Assembly (NCBI GenBank): GCA_034434895.1 | Contig: DAOTYI010000215.1 | Location: forward strand, 1-11,443 | DNA length: 11,443 nt | Origin: DAOTXL01 sp034434895 | GTDB taxonomy: Bacteria > Chloroflexota > Anaerolineae > JAAYZQ01 | Direction: 5' to 3' | Shown: positions 5,671 to 11,443 of the stretch, one piece after another | How the letters are laid out: the number at the start of each line of letters is the position of its first letter | Position numbering within the stretch: the first letter of the stretch is position 1 | The notes under the pieces: model-generated | Databases searched by the model: none | What the model was told of the DNA's origin: nothing | What the model saw: the letters and a program-made list of their open reading frames with translations, nothing else | Made by a program: the position numbers and the translations under genes

Positions 5671-6759
5671 GTGAATGACCATCTCTATGCCGTCGTGATG
5701 GCCGGCGGCGTCGGCACACGGCTGTGGCCTCGCAGCCGGATCGCCACCCCCAAACAGTTCCTCGACCTGCTGGGACCGCGCACCCTGCTCCAGGAGACGG
5801 TAGACCGGATCGAACCGTTGATCCCGTTCCAGCGGGTGTTGGTGGTAGCGGGCACCGGATACACCGCCGAGGTCCAGGCCCAGATGCCCGACCTGCCGGC
5901 CGAAAATATCATCGCCGAGCCAGGGCCGCGCGGCACGGCCCCCTGTATCGGCCTGGCGGCGATGATCCTGGGGCAGCGCGATCCGGCAGCCTTGATGGCG
6001 GCCTTTCCTGCCGACCACCGGATCGCCGATGCAGCCGGCTTTCGACAGGCCATTGCGGCTGCCGCCCAGATCGCCCAGGAGGGCTATCTGGTGACCCTGG
6101 GCATCACCCCTCGCCAGCCGCATACCGGGTACGGCTATATCCAACGCGGCGCGGCCTTGGGGCAAAAGGGGGGGCTGCCTGCCTTTGAGGTGCGGCGCTT
6201 TGTCGAGAAGCCGGACGAGGCTACAGCCCGGCAGTTCGTCGCCAGTGGGGAGTATTACTGGAATGCCGGCATCTTTATCTGGCAGGTGAAACGGATCCTG
6301 GCCGAAATAGAGCGCCTGCTGCCCCAGCTCCATGCCGGGTTGCAGGCGATAGGCCAGGCCTGGCACTCACCCCGGCGGCTGGCTGTGTTGGAAAAGAGCT
6401 GGGAACAGATGCCCCAGACCACCATTGACTATGGGATCATGGAGAGGACAACAGGGGTGGCCGTGTTGCCGGTGGAGATCGGCTGGGACGATGTGGGCAA
6501 TTGGGCCACTCTGTCGGCGCTGTTGGAGGCCGACGAGGCGGGCAATGTGGTGTGTGGCAGCGGCCATCCCCTGTTGCTGGATACAGCCGGCACCTACCTC
6601 TACACCTCGGCCGGGCGGCTGGTGGCGGCCATCGGCCTGAAAGATTTTGTGGTGGTGGACACGCCCGATGCCCTGCTCATCTGCCCCAAAGAACGAGCGC
6701 AGGCGGTGCGCCAGGTGGTGGAGCGGCTGCAAGAGGAAGGGTTGCAGGAGCATTTATAG
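5671..6759 (+). CDS. manC: Mannose-1-phosphate guanylyltransferase
   Basis: This 362-residue protein should make GDP-mannose from mannose-1-phosphate and GTP, a precursor for mannosylated or fucosylated surface glycans and glycoproteins. The nucleotidyltransferase signature is near the start (MAGGVGTRLWPRSR, then PKQF at 27-30). Further motifs typical of the ManC/GMPP group are FPADH (112-116), FVEKP (177-181), WNAGIF (197-202), TIDYGIME (251-258) and WDDVGNW (272-278). It lacks the C-terminal isomerase domain of the bifunctional form. Start is a GTG with GGGAG (5660-5664) six bases upstream. The gene lies between dprA and the MNT/HEPN pair. The epimerase at 10109 may serve the same sugar-nucleotide supply. 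The symbol manC is by family; specificity for mannose is inferred from motifs. Confidence 0.93.
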   Translation: MNDHLYAVVMAGGVGTRLWPRSRIATPKQFLDLLGPRTLLQETVDRIEPLIPFQRVLVVAGTGYTAEVQAQMPDLPAENIIAEPGPRGTAPCIGLAAMILGQRDPAALMAAFPADHRIADAAGFRQAIAAAAQIAQEGYLVTLGITPRQPHTGYGYIQRGAALGQKGGLPAFEVRRFVEKPDEATARQFVASGEYYWNAGIFIWQVKRILAEIERLLPQLHAGLQAIGQAWHSPRRLAVLEKSWEQMPQTTIDYGIMERTTGVAVLPVEIGWDDVGNWATLSALLEADEAGNVVCGSGHPLLLDTAGTYLYTSAGRLVAAIGLKDFVVVDTPDALLICPKERAQAVRQVVERLQEEGLQEHL

Positions 6760-6811
6760 GCCAGGCAGGTTGCAGGTTTTTGACTTGCTGAGGACCCAGG
6801 AGACGGGAGAG

Positions 6812-7180
6812 ATGTGTGCCCTGAAGGCTGTCCCGTTGAGTGCGAAAGAACGAAGGGCAGTGGATGAGTTCGTTGCCCGGATCTGCAAGCAGTATGGCCG
6901 GGCGATCCAATTGATCCGCCTGTTTGGGTCAAAAGCCAGGGGGAGCTCAGACGCTGAATCGGATGTTGATCTATTGGTCGTGGTAGATCGCCGGGACCGC
7001 CAGTTGTGGGATGGCATCGTTGCTCTGGAAACTGAGCTGATGCTCAAATATGACATAGTGATCTCTTCTCTAATCATGGATTACCAGGAATATCGCTGGC
7101 ACCAGGAGCACCATGCCCCCTTGTATCGCCGCATTGAACGAGAAGGGGTCAGTCTATGGATGAGCACACCCGCATTTTGA
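6812..7180 (+). CDS. Minimal nucleotidyltransferase (MNT) of an MNT/HEPN pair
   Basis: A 122-residue polymerase-beta-fold nucleotidyltransferase. It has the signature GSKARG followed by SDVDL: Gly39-Ser40, with metal-binding Asp51 and Asp53. Asp81 in KYDIVIS is the likely third acidic residue. The C-terminus (YRRIEREGVSLW) is typical of MNTs paired with UPF0332-type HEPN proteins. In the studied MntA-HepT systems (type VII toxin-antitoxin) the MNT adds AMP to a tyrosine of the HEPN RNase and so neutralises it; the same role is inferred here. The ATG at 6812 is the best start for the conserved part, although GGGAGA lies only one base before it, closer than usual. A longer frame open from 6647 overlaps the end of the guanylyltransferase and is rejected. 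The 3' end overlaps the HEPN gene by 25 bp. Confidence 0.87.
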   Translation: MCALKAVPLSAKERRAVDEFVARICKQYGRAIQLIRLFGSKARGSSDAESDVDLLVVVDRRDRQLWDGIVALETELMLKYDIVISSLIMDYQEYRWHQEHHAPLYRRIEREGVSLWMSTPAF

Positions 7181-7572
7181 TCCAGGTACGCCTGGAGAAA
7201 GCGCAGGAAGATCTGGCAACTGCCCACGAGCTGGCCTCCCTTGGTCGCTTTCGAGCGGCTGTGAATCGGGCTTATTACGCCATCTATCATCTGGCTACGG
7301 CGGTATTGCTTACGAAGGAGATCGAACGCAGCAAACATGCGGGTGTGCAGGCGGCTTTTGGACATCACTTCATCAAGCCCGGCCTGATCGAACCGGAATA
7401 TGGCCGTATCCTGGTCAGTGCGCGCAAGGCGCGGGAGACCTGCGACTATGCTGACCGGATCGAGTTGGATACGGAAGTGACCATGGCCATCATTGCTGAT
7501 GCTGACCGGTTTGTCGTCAGGATGAAAAGCTACCTGGAAGGCTGCGGAGCCCTGGATCATGAACCTGTCTGA
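7156..7572 (+). CDS. HEPN-domain protein (UPF0332 type), probable toxin partner of MNT
   Basis: A 138-residue all-helical HEPN protein. The diagnostic R-x6-H motif is Arg38 to His45 in NRAYYAIYH. Other family marks are KHAGVQAAFGHHFIKPG (60-76) and RETCDYAD near residue 95. In active HEPN toxins the Arg and His form the RNase site of the dimer. The Tyr residues 40, 41 and 44 inside the motif are possible AMPylation targets by analogy with MntA-HepT; which one, if any, is unknown. Shine-Dalgarno AGAAGGGG (7140-7147) lies inside the MNT gene, 8 nt before the ATG. The start overlaps the MNT gene by 25 bp and the end overlaps topA by 14 bp, so it is embedded in a coupled transcript. Whether it is toxic is not shown by sequence. 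Confidence 0.88.
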   Translation: MDEHTRILIQVRLEKAQEDLATAHELASLGRFRAAVNRAYYAIYHLATAVLLTKEIERSKHAGVQAAFGHHFIKPGLIEPEYGRILVSARKARETCDYADRIELDTEVTMAIIADADRFVVRMKSYLEGCGALDHEPV

Positions 7573-9844
7573 TCAACCGATCCTGGCCTACTGCGTCAGG
7601 TGCAAAGAGAAACGCCCCATCGTCTCCCCTCAGGCGGTCTTTGTGGGGGAGCAGGCCCGCCCGGCGACTCAGGGTACCTGCCCGGTGTGTGGCACCCGGC
7701 TGGTGCGCCTGGGGCGCACCCCGGCCCACGACACCCTGGACCCGGCTCAACACGCTGCCGCCTCCAGGCCGGTCGAGGAGCGCCGGGCTGCGGGCCGCCG
7801 GCTGGTCATCGTCGAATCGCCGGCCAAGGCGCGGACCGTGGGCCGTTTTCTGGGCAAGGGCTATACTGTGGAAGCATCGGTCGGCCATATTCGTGACCTG
7901 CCGGCCAACCGCCTGGGCGTGGACATCGAGCACGATTTCGCGCCCCGCTATGTCATCCCGGAGAGCAAAAAGGAGGTGGTGAAAAAGCTCCAGGCTCAGG
8001 CCGAAAAGGCGGCGGAGGTCTATCTCGCCACCGACCCCGATCGCGAAGGGGAAGCCATCGCCTGGCACCTGACGGCAGCGTTGGACCGCCAGCTACGTGG
8101 CATCCCTGTCCACCGGGTCGAGTTCCATGAGATCACCCAGGAGGCGATCCAGCAGGCTTTTGCCCATCCCCGACAGATTGACCAGTTGCGGGTGGACTCG
8201 CAGCAGGCCCGGCGCATCCTGGACCGGGTGGTGGGCTACACCCTCAGCCCTTTGCTGCGCGACAAGGTGGGGCGCAAGAACCTGTCCGCCGGGCGGGTGC
8301 AGTCGGTGGCGTTGCGGCTGGTCTGCGAACGGGAGCGGGAGATCCAGGCTTTTGTGCCGGTGGAATATTGGAGCATCGAAGCGGAGCTGTGCAAGAGGCA
8401 GGAAGCAGGAGGCAGGGGGCAGGAGGGGAGTTTCATCGCCAGGCTGGTCAGGGTACAGGGGAAAGAACCGGAGCTGAAGAACCAGGCGGAGGCCCAGGCG
8501 ATTGTGGATGCCCTGGCGGGTGCGGTGTATGTGGTGGCCGACGTGGCCCAACGGGAGGTCCGCCGCTATCCTTCTCCCCCATTTATGACCAGCAGTTTGC
8601 AACAGGAAGCCAGCCGCCGGCTGGGGTTTACCGCCAAACGGACGATGGCCATCGCCCAGGCATTGTATGAGGGCAAGGAGATCGGCGGCGGAGAGCGGGT
8701 GGGCCTCATCACCTACATGCGCACCGACTCGCTCCAGGTGGCCGAATCGGCCCAGGCCGAAGCCCGCCAGGTGATCCTGGAGCGGTTCGGCCAGAGCTAC
8801 CTGCCTGCCCGGCCCCCGCACTACAAGACACGGGCCAAAGCGGCGCAGGAAGCCCATGAAGCGATCCGTCCTACCAGCGTGCGGCGCAGCCCGGAGTCGC
8901 TCAAAGCCTACCTGACGCGGGATGAGCTGCGATTGTACACGCTCATCTGGCAGCGCTTCGTGGCCAGCCAGATGGCCCCGGCAATCCTGGATCAGACCAC
9001 GGTGGAGGTGCTGGCCGGGCCGGCTGTCGGTGAGAAACCCTACCTGTTCCGGGCCACCGGCTCGGTCGTCAGGTTCCCCGGCTTTCTGAAGGTGTACCAG
9101 GAAAGCCGTGAGGCAGAGGAAAAGCCGGAGGAAGGGGAAGGGGTGCAGTTGCCGCCGTTGGACAGAGGGGAGGAGTTGGACCTGGTACGGCTGTTGCCGA
9201 AACAACACTTTACCCAACCCCCACCCCGCTACAGCGATGCAACCCTCATCCGCGCCCTGGAGGAGTATGGCATCGGCCGGCCCAGCACCTACGCGCCGAT
9301 CCTGGCCACCCTCCAGGATCGGGATTATGTGCAGCGTGTGGAGAAGAAACTGGTCCCCACCGAGTTGGGCTTCCTGGTCAACGACCTGCTGGTCGAGTAT
9401 TTTGCCGAGGTGGTGAACGTCGGGTTTACCGCCGCCATGGAGGAGAAACTGGACGAGATCGCCGTCGGTCGGCAGGCGTGGGTGCCGATGCTGCGCGAGT
9501 TCTATGACCCTTTTGCCCGGACGGTGGAAGCGGCCAGGCAGAAGATGCCCCGTGTCGAGCTCAAGCCACAGCCCACCGGCGATCTGTGCCCCGAGTGCGG
9601 CCAGCCGCTCCTGTTCAAACGGGGCCGCTTTGGGTCGTTCATCGGCTGCAGCGGCTGGCCCCGATGCCGCTACACCGCGCCGATCCCCCTGCCGGGCGTG
9701 ACCTGTCCCCAGTGTGGCGGGGCGGTCGTCGAAAAGCGGACGAAGAAAGGGCGGCGGTTCTACAGTTGCGCCAACTACCGGCCAGATGACGAGACAGGCT
9801 GCCGGTGGACCTCCTGGCAACGGCCCAGGCCAGGCCAGAGCTGA
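7559..9844 (+). CDS. topA: DNA topoisomerase I (type IA) with N-terminal zinc domain
   Basis: A 761-residue enzyme that relaxes negative supercoils by single-strand passage. A N-terminal extension (1 to about 52) has two CxxC pairs (Cys12/15 and Cys41/44) and ARPATQGTCPVCG, matching the DUF5679-type zinc ribbon. A linker leads to the TOPRIM domain from residue 81: LVIVESPAK with Glu86, and the metal motif Asp159-x-Asp161-x-Glu163 in ATDPDREGE. The nucleophile is Tyr386 in GLITYMRTDS. GRVQSVALRLV and EAHEAIRPT are intact. Two C-terminal zinc ribbons follow (Cys677/680/697/703 and Cys716/719/737/748). Residues about 280-290 (RQEAGGRGQEG) are an insert encoded by a heptamer repeat. The ATG overlaps the HEPN gene by 14 bp, with GGAG (7546-7549) 9 nt upstream. 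A start at about residue 80 would lose the zinc ribbon, so the full frame is preferred. Confidence 0.97.
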   Translation: MNLSDQPILAYCVRCKEKRPIVSPQAVFVGEQARPATQGTCPVCGTRLVRLGRTPAHDTLDPAQHAAASRPVEERRAAGRRLVIVESPAKARTVGRFLGKGYTVEASVGHIRDLPANRLGVDIEHDFAPRYVIPESKKEVVKKLQAQAEKAAEVYLATDPDREGEAIAWHLTAALDRQLRGIPVHRVEFHEITQEAIQQAFAHPRQIDQLRVDSQQARRILDRVVGYTLSPLLRDKVGRKNLSAGRVQSVALRLVCEREREIQAFVPVEYWSIEAELCKRQEAGGRGQEGSFIARLVRVQGKEPELKNQAEAQAIVDALAGAVYVVADVAQREVRRYPSPPFMTSSLQQEASRRLGFTAKRTMAIAQALYEGKEIGGGERVGLITYMRTDSLQVAESAQAEARQVILERFGQSYLPARPPHYKTRAKAAQEAHEAIRPTSVRRSPESLKAYLTRDELRLYTLIWQRFVASQMAPAILDQTTVEVLAGPAVGEKPYLFRATGSVVRFPGFLKVYQESREAEEKPEEGEGVQLPPLDRGEELDLVRLLPKQHFTQPPPRYSDATLIRALEEYGIGRPSTYAPILATLQDRDYVQRVEKKLVPTELGFLVNDLLVEYFAEVVNVGFTAAMEEKLDEIAVGRQAWVPMLREFYDPFARTVEAARQKMPRVELKPQPTGDLCPECGQPLLFKRGRFGSFIGCSGWPRCRYTAPIPLPGVTCPQCGGAVVEKRTKKGRRFYSCANYRPDDETGCRWTSWQRPRPGQS
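8396..8423. repeat. Heptamer repeat (4 units) inside topA
   Basis: Consecutive units aggcagg, aagcagg, aggcagg, gggcagg, followed by a purine-rich edge. Read in the topA frame it encodes a Gln/Glu/Gly-rich stretch between two strands (ELCK before, SFIARL after) where related enzymes have a short turn. It is a tandem heptamer repeat tolerated within an essential gene. Confidence 0.7.
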
Positions 9845-9847
9845 CCG

Positions 9848-9869
9848 GGGCAGGGCCAGAGGCCTGCCC
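9848..9869 (+). terminator. Hairpin just after topA (weak terminator candidate)
   Basis: GGGCAGGGCC (9848-9857), loop AGA, GGCCTGCCC (9861-9869). This is a nine-pair GC stem with one bulged G, starting 4 nt after the topA stop. It is not followed by a run of T, so classical intrinsic termination is doubtful. Confidence 0.35.
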
Positions 9870-9899
9870 TCCATGTCGGCTGGTAAACCTGATAAAGTG

Positions 9900-9908
9900 T
9901 GCTATAAT
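9900..9908 (+). promoter_or_regulatory. Extended -10 promoter upstream of the epimerase gene
   Basis: TGCTATAAT is a perfect extended -10 (TGnTATAAT), in a locally A/T-richer stretch. No good -35 hexamer lies at the usual distance, as expected for extended -10 promoters. Transcription would start near 9915, leaving a leader of about 190 nt before the ATG at 10109. The leader contains small dyads (GCC-TTCG-GGC at 9933-9942, GGCCA/TGGCC at 9944-9960), but no riboswitch class was recognised. Confidence 0.6.
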
Positions 9909-10004
9909 AGAACCTGGCAGCAGGGGTTTCGAGCCTTCGGGCGGGCCATATCTTGTGGCCATGACCGGCTAAAGCCTCTATTCCTTGTGGTGAAAGTGTG
10001 GTCT

Positions 10005-10124
10005 ATGAGTGCCAATCGTCAAGAAGCTGATCTCTGGCTGACCCGGGCGCAGTGTGGCCTGCGGGCGGCCGGGCCTGACCAACGCCAGGGGGCTCCCAGA
10101 GGGGGTTTATGCGCATCCTGGTGA
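10005..10124 (+). pseudogene. Possible N-terminal remnant of a second HEPN gene
   Basis: A 39-codon frame begins MSANRQEADLWLTRAQCGLR. The pattern W-L-x-x-A-x-x-x-L-x-A resembles the first helix of stand-alone HEPN proteins. The rest (ending GGLCASW) is short, partly resembles the next HEPN segment and ends in a stop inside the start of the epimerase gene, which it overlaps by 16 bp. It may be a truncated relic, a leader peptide, or chance. The resemblance is judged by eye only. Confidence 0.25.
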
Positions 10125-11134
10125 CCGGCGGCGCCGGCTACATCGGCTCCCATCTGGTGGATGCCCTGATGGCCGAGGGCCATGAGGTTTTTGTGGTGGA
10201 TAACCTGTCCACCGGTCGGATCGGCAATATCCAGCACCTGTTGGGACAGGAGCGGTTCCATTTCGTCAACGACACCATCCTGAACGAAGCGTTGATGGAC
10301 CGGATGATCGCCCAGGTGGATCAGGTATATCACCTGGCTGCTGTAGTCGGGGTCAAATATGTCGTTGAAGATCCCCTGCACGGCATCTATACCAACGTGA
10401 AAGGAACCGAGGTGGTGCTGGAAAAGGCGTACAAATACTGGAAACGGACGGTCATCGCCTCCAGCTCCGAGGTCTATGGCAAGAGCACCGAGGTGCCGTT
10501 GCGGGAAGATAGTGACCGCATTCTGGGGCCGACCACGGTGGCCCGTTGGTCCTACTCGATCGCCAAGGCGGTTGACGAGCATTTCGCCTTTGCCTATGCT
10601 GATAAGGGGCTGCCGGTTTCGATTGTGCGCTACTTTAACTCCTACGGGCCACGCCTGGACCCCAGAGGGTATGGCAGCGTCATCGCCAGGTTCATCACCC
10701 AGGCCCGGTTGGGCCAGCCTCTCACCATCTTTGACGATGGGCGGCAGACCCGCTGTTTCACCTACATCACCGATACGGTGCGGGGCACGATCCTGACCGG
10801 CACCCTCCCCCAGGCGGTGGGGCAGGTGTTCAACATCGGCTCCGACCGGGAGACCAGTGTCGAAGAGCTGGCCCGCCTGATCTGCGAACTGACCGGCTCC
10901 CGGTCTGAAATTGTGCATCTTCCTTATCGCAATGTCTTTGGTGAAAATTTTGAGGAGACACGCCGTCGTGTGCCGGACGTGCGCCGGGCAGCGGAGGTGC
11001 TGGGCTTTCGCGCCACGACCCCTCTGGAAGAAGGGTTGCGTCTGACCATCACCTGGTTCCGCCAGGCCTGGCCCCGTGAGAGGCTCAGGCCGGGGCGCAC
11101 CGACCTGGCCGGGTTCTTTGAGCCGGGAGAGTAG
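10109..11134 (+). CDS. NAD-dependent sugar-nucleotide epimerase/dehydratase
   Basis: A 341-residue short-chain dehydrogenase of the extended (epimerase) type, acting on nucleotide-activated sugars in the cytoplasm. The NAD-binding GxxGxxG is Gly7, Gly10 and Gly13 (VTGGAGYIGSHL), with Asp31 at the end of the second strand for the adenosine ribose. The catalytic Tyr149-x3-Lys153 is in RWSYSIAK, with Ser119/Ser120 in ASSSEVYG. Other family segments are VRYFNSYGPR, RCFTYITD and VFNIGS. The GPTTVARWSY region and the C-terminal RRRVPDVRRA resemble UDP-glucuronate decarboxylase/UDP-glucose 4-epimerase-like members. The exact substrate cannot be fixed. A GGGGG tract (10100s) before the ATG serves as ribosome-binding site. 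Separate promoter at 9900; large inverted repeat 18 nt after the stop. Confidence 0.94.
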   Translation: MRILVTGGAGYIGSHLVDALMAEGHEVFVVDNLSTGRIGNIQHLLGQERFHFVNDTILNEALMDRMIAQVDQVYHLAAVVGVKYVVEDPLHGIYTNVKGTEVVLEKAYKYWKRTVIASSSEVYGKSTEVPLREDSDRILGPTTVARWSYSIAKAVDEHFAFAYADKGLPVSIVRYFNSYGPRLDPRGYGSVIARFITQARLGQPLTIFDDGRQTRCFTYITDTVRGTILTGTLPQAVGQVFNIGSDRETSVEELARLICELTGSRSEIVHLPYRNVFGENFEETRRRVPDVRRAAEVLGFRATTPLEEGLRLTITWFRQAWPRERLRPGRTDLAGFFEPGE

Positions 11135-11152
11135 CTCGACATTGTTAGATTC

Positions 11153-11230
11153 GACCTCACCCCTACCTCCTGGCCCCCTTCCCCTCTCCGCGGCGGAGAG
11201 GGGAAGGGGGTTGGGGGATGGGGTGAGGTC
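11153..11230. repeat. Large inverted repeat after the epimerase gene
   Basis: The outer arms are GACCTCACCCC (11153-11163) and GGGGTGAGGTC (11220-11230). The inner arms are 18 bp and perfect: 11174-11191 (CCCCCTTCCCCTCTCCGC) and 11193-11210, separated by one base. Less well paired DNA lies between inner and outer arms. It starts 18 nt after the stop codon and could block or end transcription, although no T-tract follows. The sequence type (CCCCTCTCC... GGAGAGGGG, flanked by CTCACCCC) is a recurrent intergenic element in many bacterial genomes, probably a MITE or REP-like repeat. Confidence 0.75.
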
Positions 11231-11254
11231 CACCCTGTTCGCCTCGACCAGAAG

Positions 11255-11314
11255 TTTGGCCTTTTTCAGAGTGGGGCGGGAAAGTCTCCAGAACCCGCCT
11301 CCGGCGAGGCCAAA
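11255..11314. repeat. Nested dyads in the gene-free right end
   Basis: Outer TTTGGCC (11255-11261) pairs with GGCCAAA (11308-11314), and inner GGCGGG (11275-11280) pairs with CCCGCC (11294-11299). An alternative small hairpin, GCCTC-CGGC-GAGGC (11297-11310), competes with the right side. The nested arrangement could fold as RNA or be a decayed mobile-element end. Its function is unknown, and no coding sequence is seen from 11135 to the edge. Confidence 0.4.
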
Positions 11315-11352
11315 AGAACAAAAAGAAAAATAGACATTATAGAGATTTAGTT

Positions 11353-11381
11353 TTGACAAATTTGTCATTGATACCTATACT
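11353..11381 (+). promoter_or_regulatory. Consensus sigma70-type promoter for a gene beyond the right edge
   Basis: TTGACA (11353-11358), 17-bp spacer, TATACT (11376-11381). It lies in DNA that is clearly more A/T-rich than the rest of the window. Transcription to the right would begin near 11388. No start codon with a convincing ribosome-binding site and frame can be confirmed before the window ends. Confidence 0.65.
11354..11367. promoter_or_regulatory. Perfect 14-bp palindrome over the -35 (likely operator)
   Basis: TGACAAATTTGTCA is fully self-complementary and covers five of the six bases of the -35 hexamer plus the start of the spacer. A protein bound here would exclude RNA polymerase, so a dimeric repressor site is the simplest reading. 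The regulator is not in the window. Confidence 0.5.
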
Positions 11382-11418
11382 TGCGACCCTGCCTAATCAA
11401 TTGATGCAGGGAGCAAGT
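11379..11418. promoter_or_regulatory. Compound dyad at the predicted transcript start
   Basis: The arms nest as ACTTGC (11379-11384) with GCAAGT (11413-11418), CCCTGC (11387-11392) with GCAGGG (11406-11411), and a central palindrome ATCAATTGAT (11396-11405). Small unpaired stretches (GA, CTA and A) interrupt the arms. The dyad starts inside the -10 hexamer, so it may be a second operator, or an element end or recombination site. A full RNA hairpin is less likely because the transcript would begin inside the left arm. Confidence 0.45.
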
Positions 11419-11443
11419 TGCAATGGTCAGTTACAATGAATTA

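Noticed and set aside
6647..6811. Longer start for the MNT gene inside the guanylyltransferase
   Set aside because: The added residues are Trp/Arg/Cys-rich out-of-frame translation of the upstream gene. The conserved MNT fold begins after the ATG at 6812.
8093..9874. Minus-strand open frame of 593 codons opposite topA
   Set aside because: Shadow of topA, whose catalytic motifs and zinc ribbons are all intact on the plus strand. Composition is atypical for a protein.
9909..10108. Riboswitch in the epimerase leader
   Set aside because: Small dyads and a CTAAAGCC segment were compared by eye with the cyclic-di-GMP and other common classes, but no conserved core could be matched.
10019..11368. 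Minus-strand open frame of 449 codons opposite the epimerase
   Set aside because: It is antisense to a clear epimerase, and its N-terminal part (SPNPLPLSAAERGRG) is just translation of the inverted repeat at 11153-11230.

Overview
The window is GC-rich bacterial chromosome, probably from the Chloroflexota (Anaerolineae/Caldilineae-like). That assignment is inferred from the gene set, a DUF5679-like zinc domain fused to topoisomerase I, Thr/Pro-rich lipoprotein linkers, and many short tandem heptamer repeats. No rRNA, tRNA or CRISPR array was seen.

Layout. (i) 1-1348, minus strand: a zinc-dependent alcohol dehydrogenase is followed 29 nt downstream by the start of a lipoprotein gene that runs off the left edge. 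The dehydrogenase has a clear sigma70-type promoter (TTGACA-17-TACAAT), and its predicted 5' leader consists almost entirely of a tandem 14-bp (2 x 7) repeat. (ii) 1349-1644: a gene-free stretch with octamer repeats, a hairpin and a 34-bp near-perfect palindrome. (iii) 1645-5599, plus strand: a housekeeping cluster starting from a TTGACG-17-TACAAT promoter, with ffh (SRP GTPase), rpsP (ribosomal protein S16 with a long acidic tail), a KH-domain protein (khpA), rimM and dprA. These genes are close or overlapping and link protein targeting, 30S assembly and DNA uptake/processing. (iv) 5671-9844, plus strand: mannose-1-phosphate guanylyltransferase, an MNT nucleotidyltransferase/HEPN pair (toxin-antitoxin-like), and topA. 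The MNT, HEPN and topA reading frames overlap in series. (v) 9845-11134: an extended -10 promoter, a roughly 200-nt leader containing a possible HEPN gene remnant, and an NAD-dependent sugar-nucleotide epimerase/dehydratase. (vi) 11135-11443: a large inverted repeat, then a drop in GC content and a consensus promoter (TTGACA-17-TATACT) whose -35 region is overlapped by a perfect 14-bp palindrome. A further dyad follows, and the controlled gene lies beyond the right edge.

The guanylyltransferase and the epimerase both point to nucleotide-sugar supply for surface glycans. dprA and topA are neighbours in many bacteria; here they are separated by the guanylyltransferase and the MNT/HEPN pair. The most unusual features are the heptamer-repeat leader full of ATG codons, a heptamer expansion inside the topA reading frame, the acidic S16 tail, and the MNT/HEPN module joined by overlap to topA.
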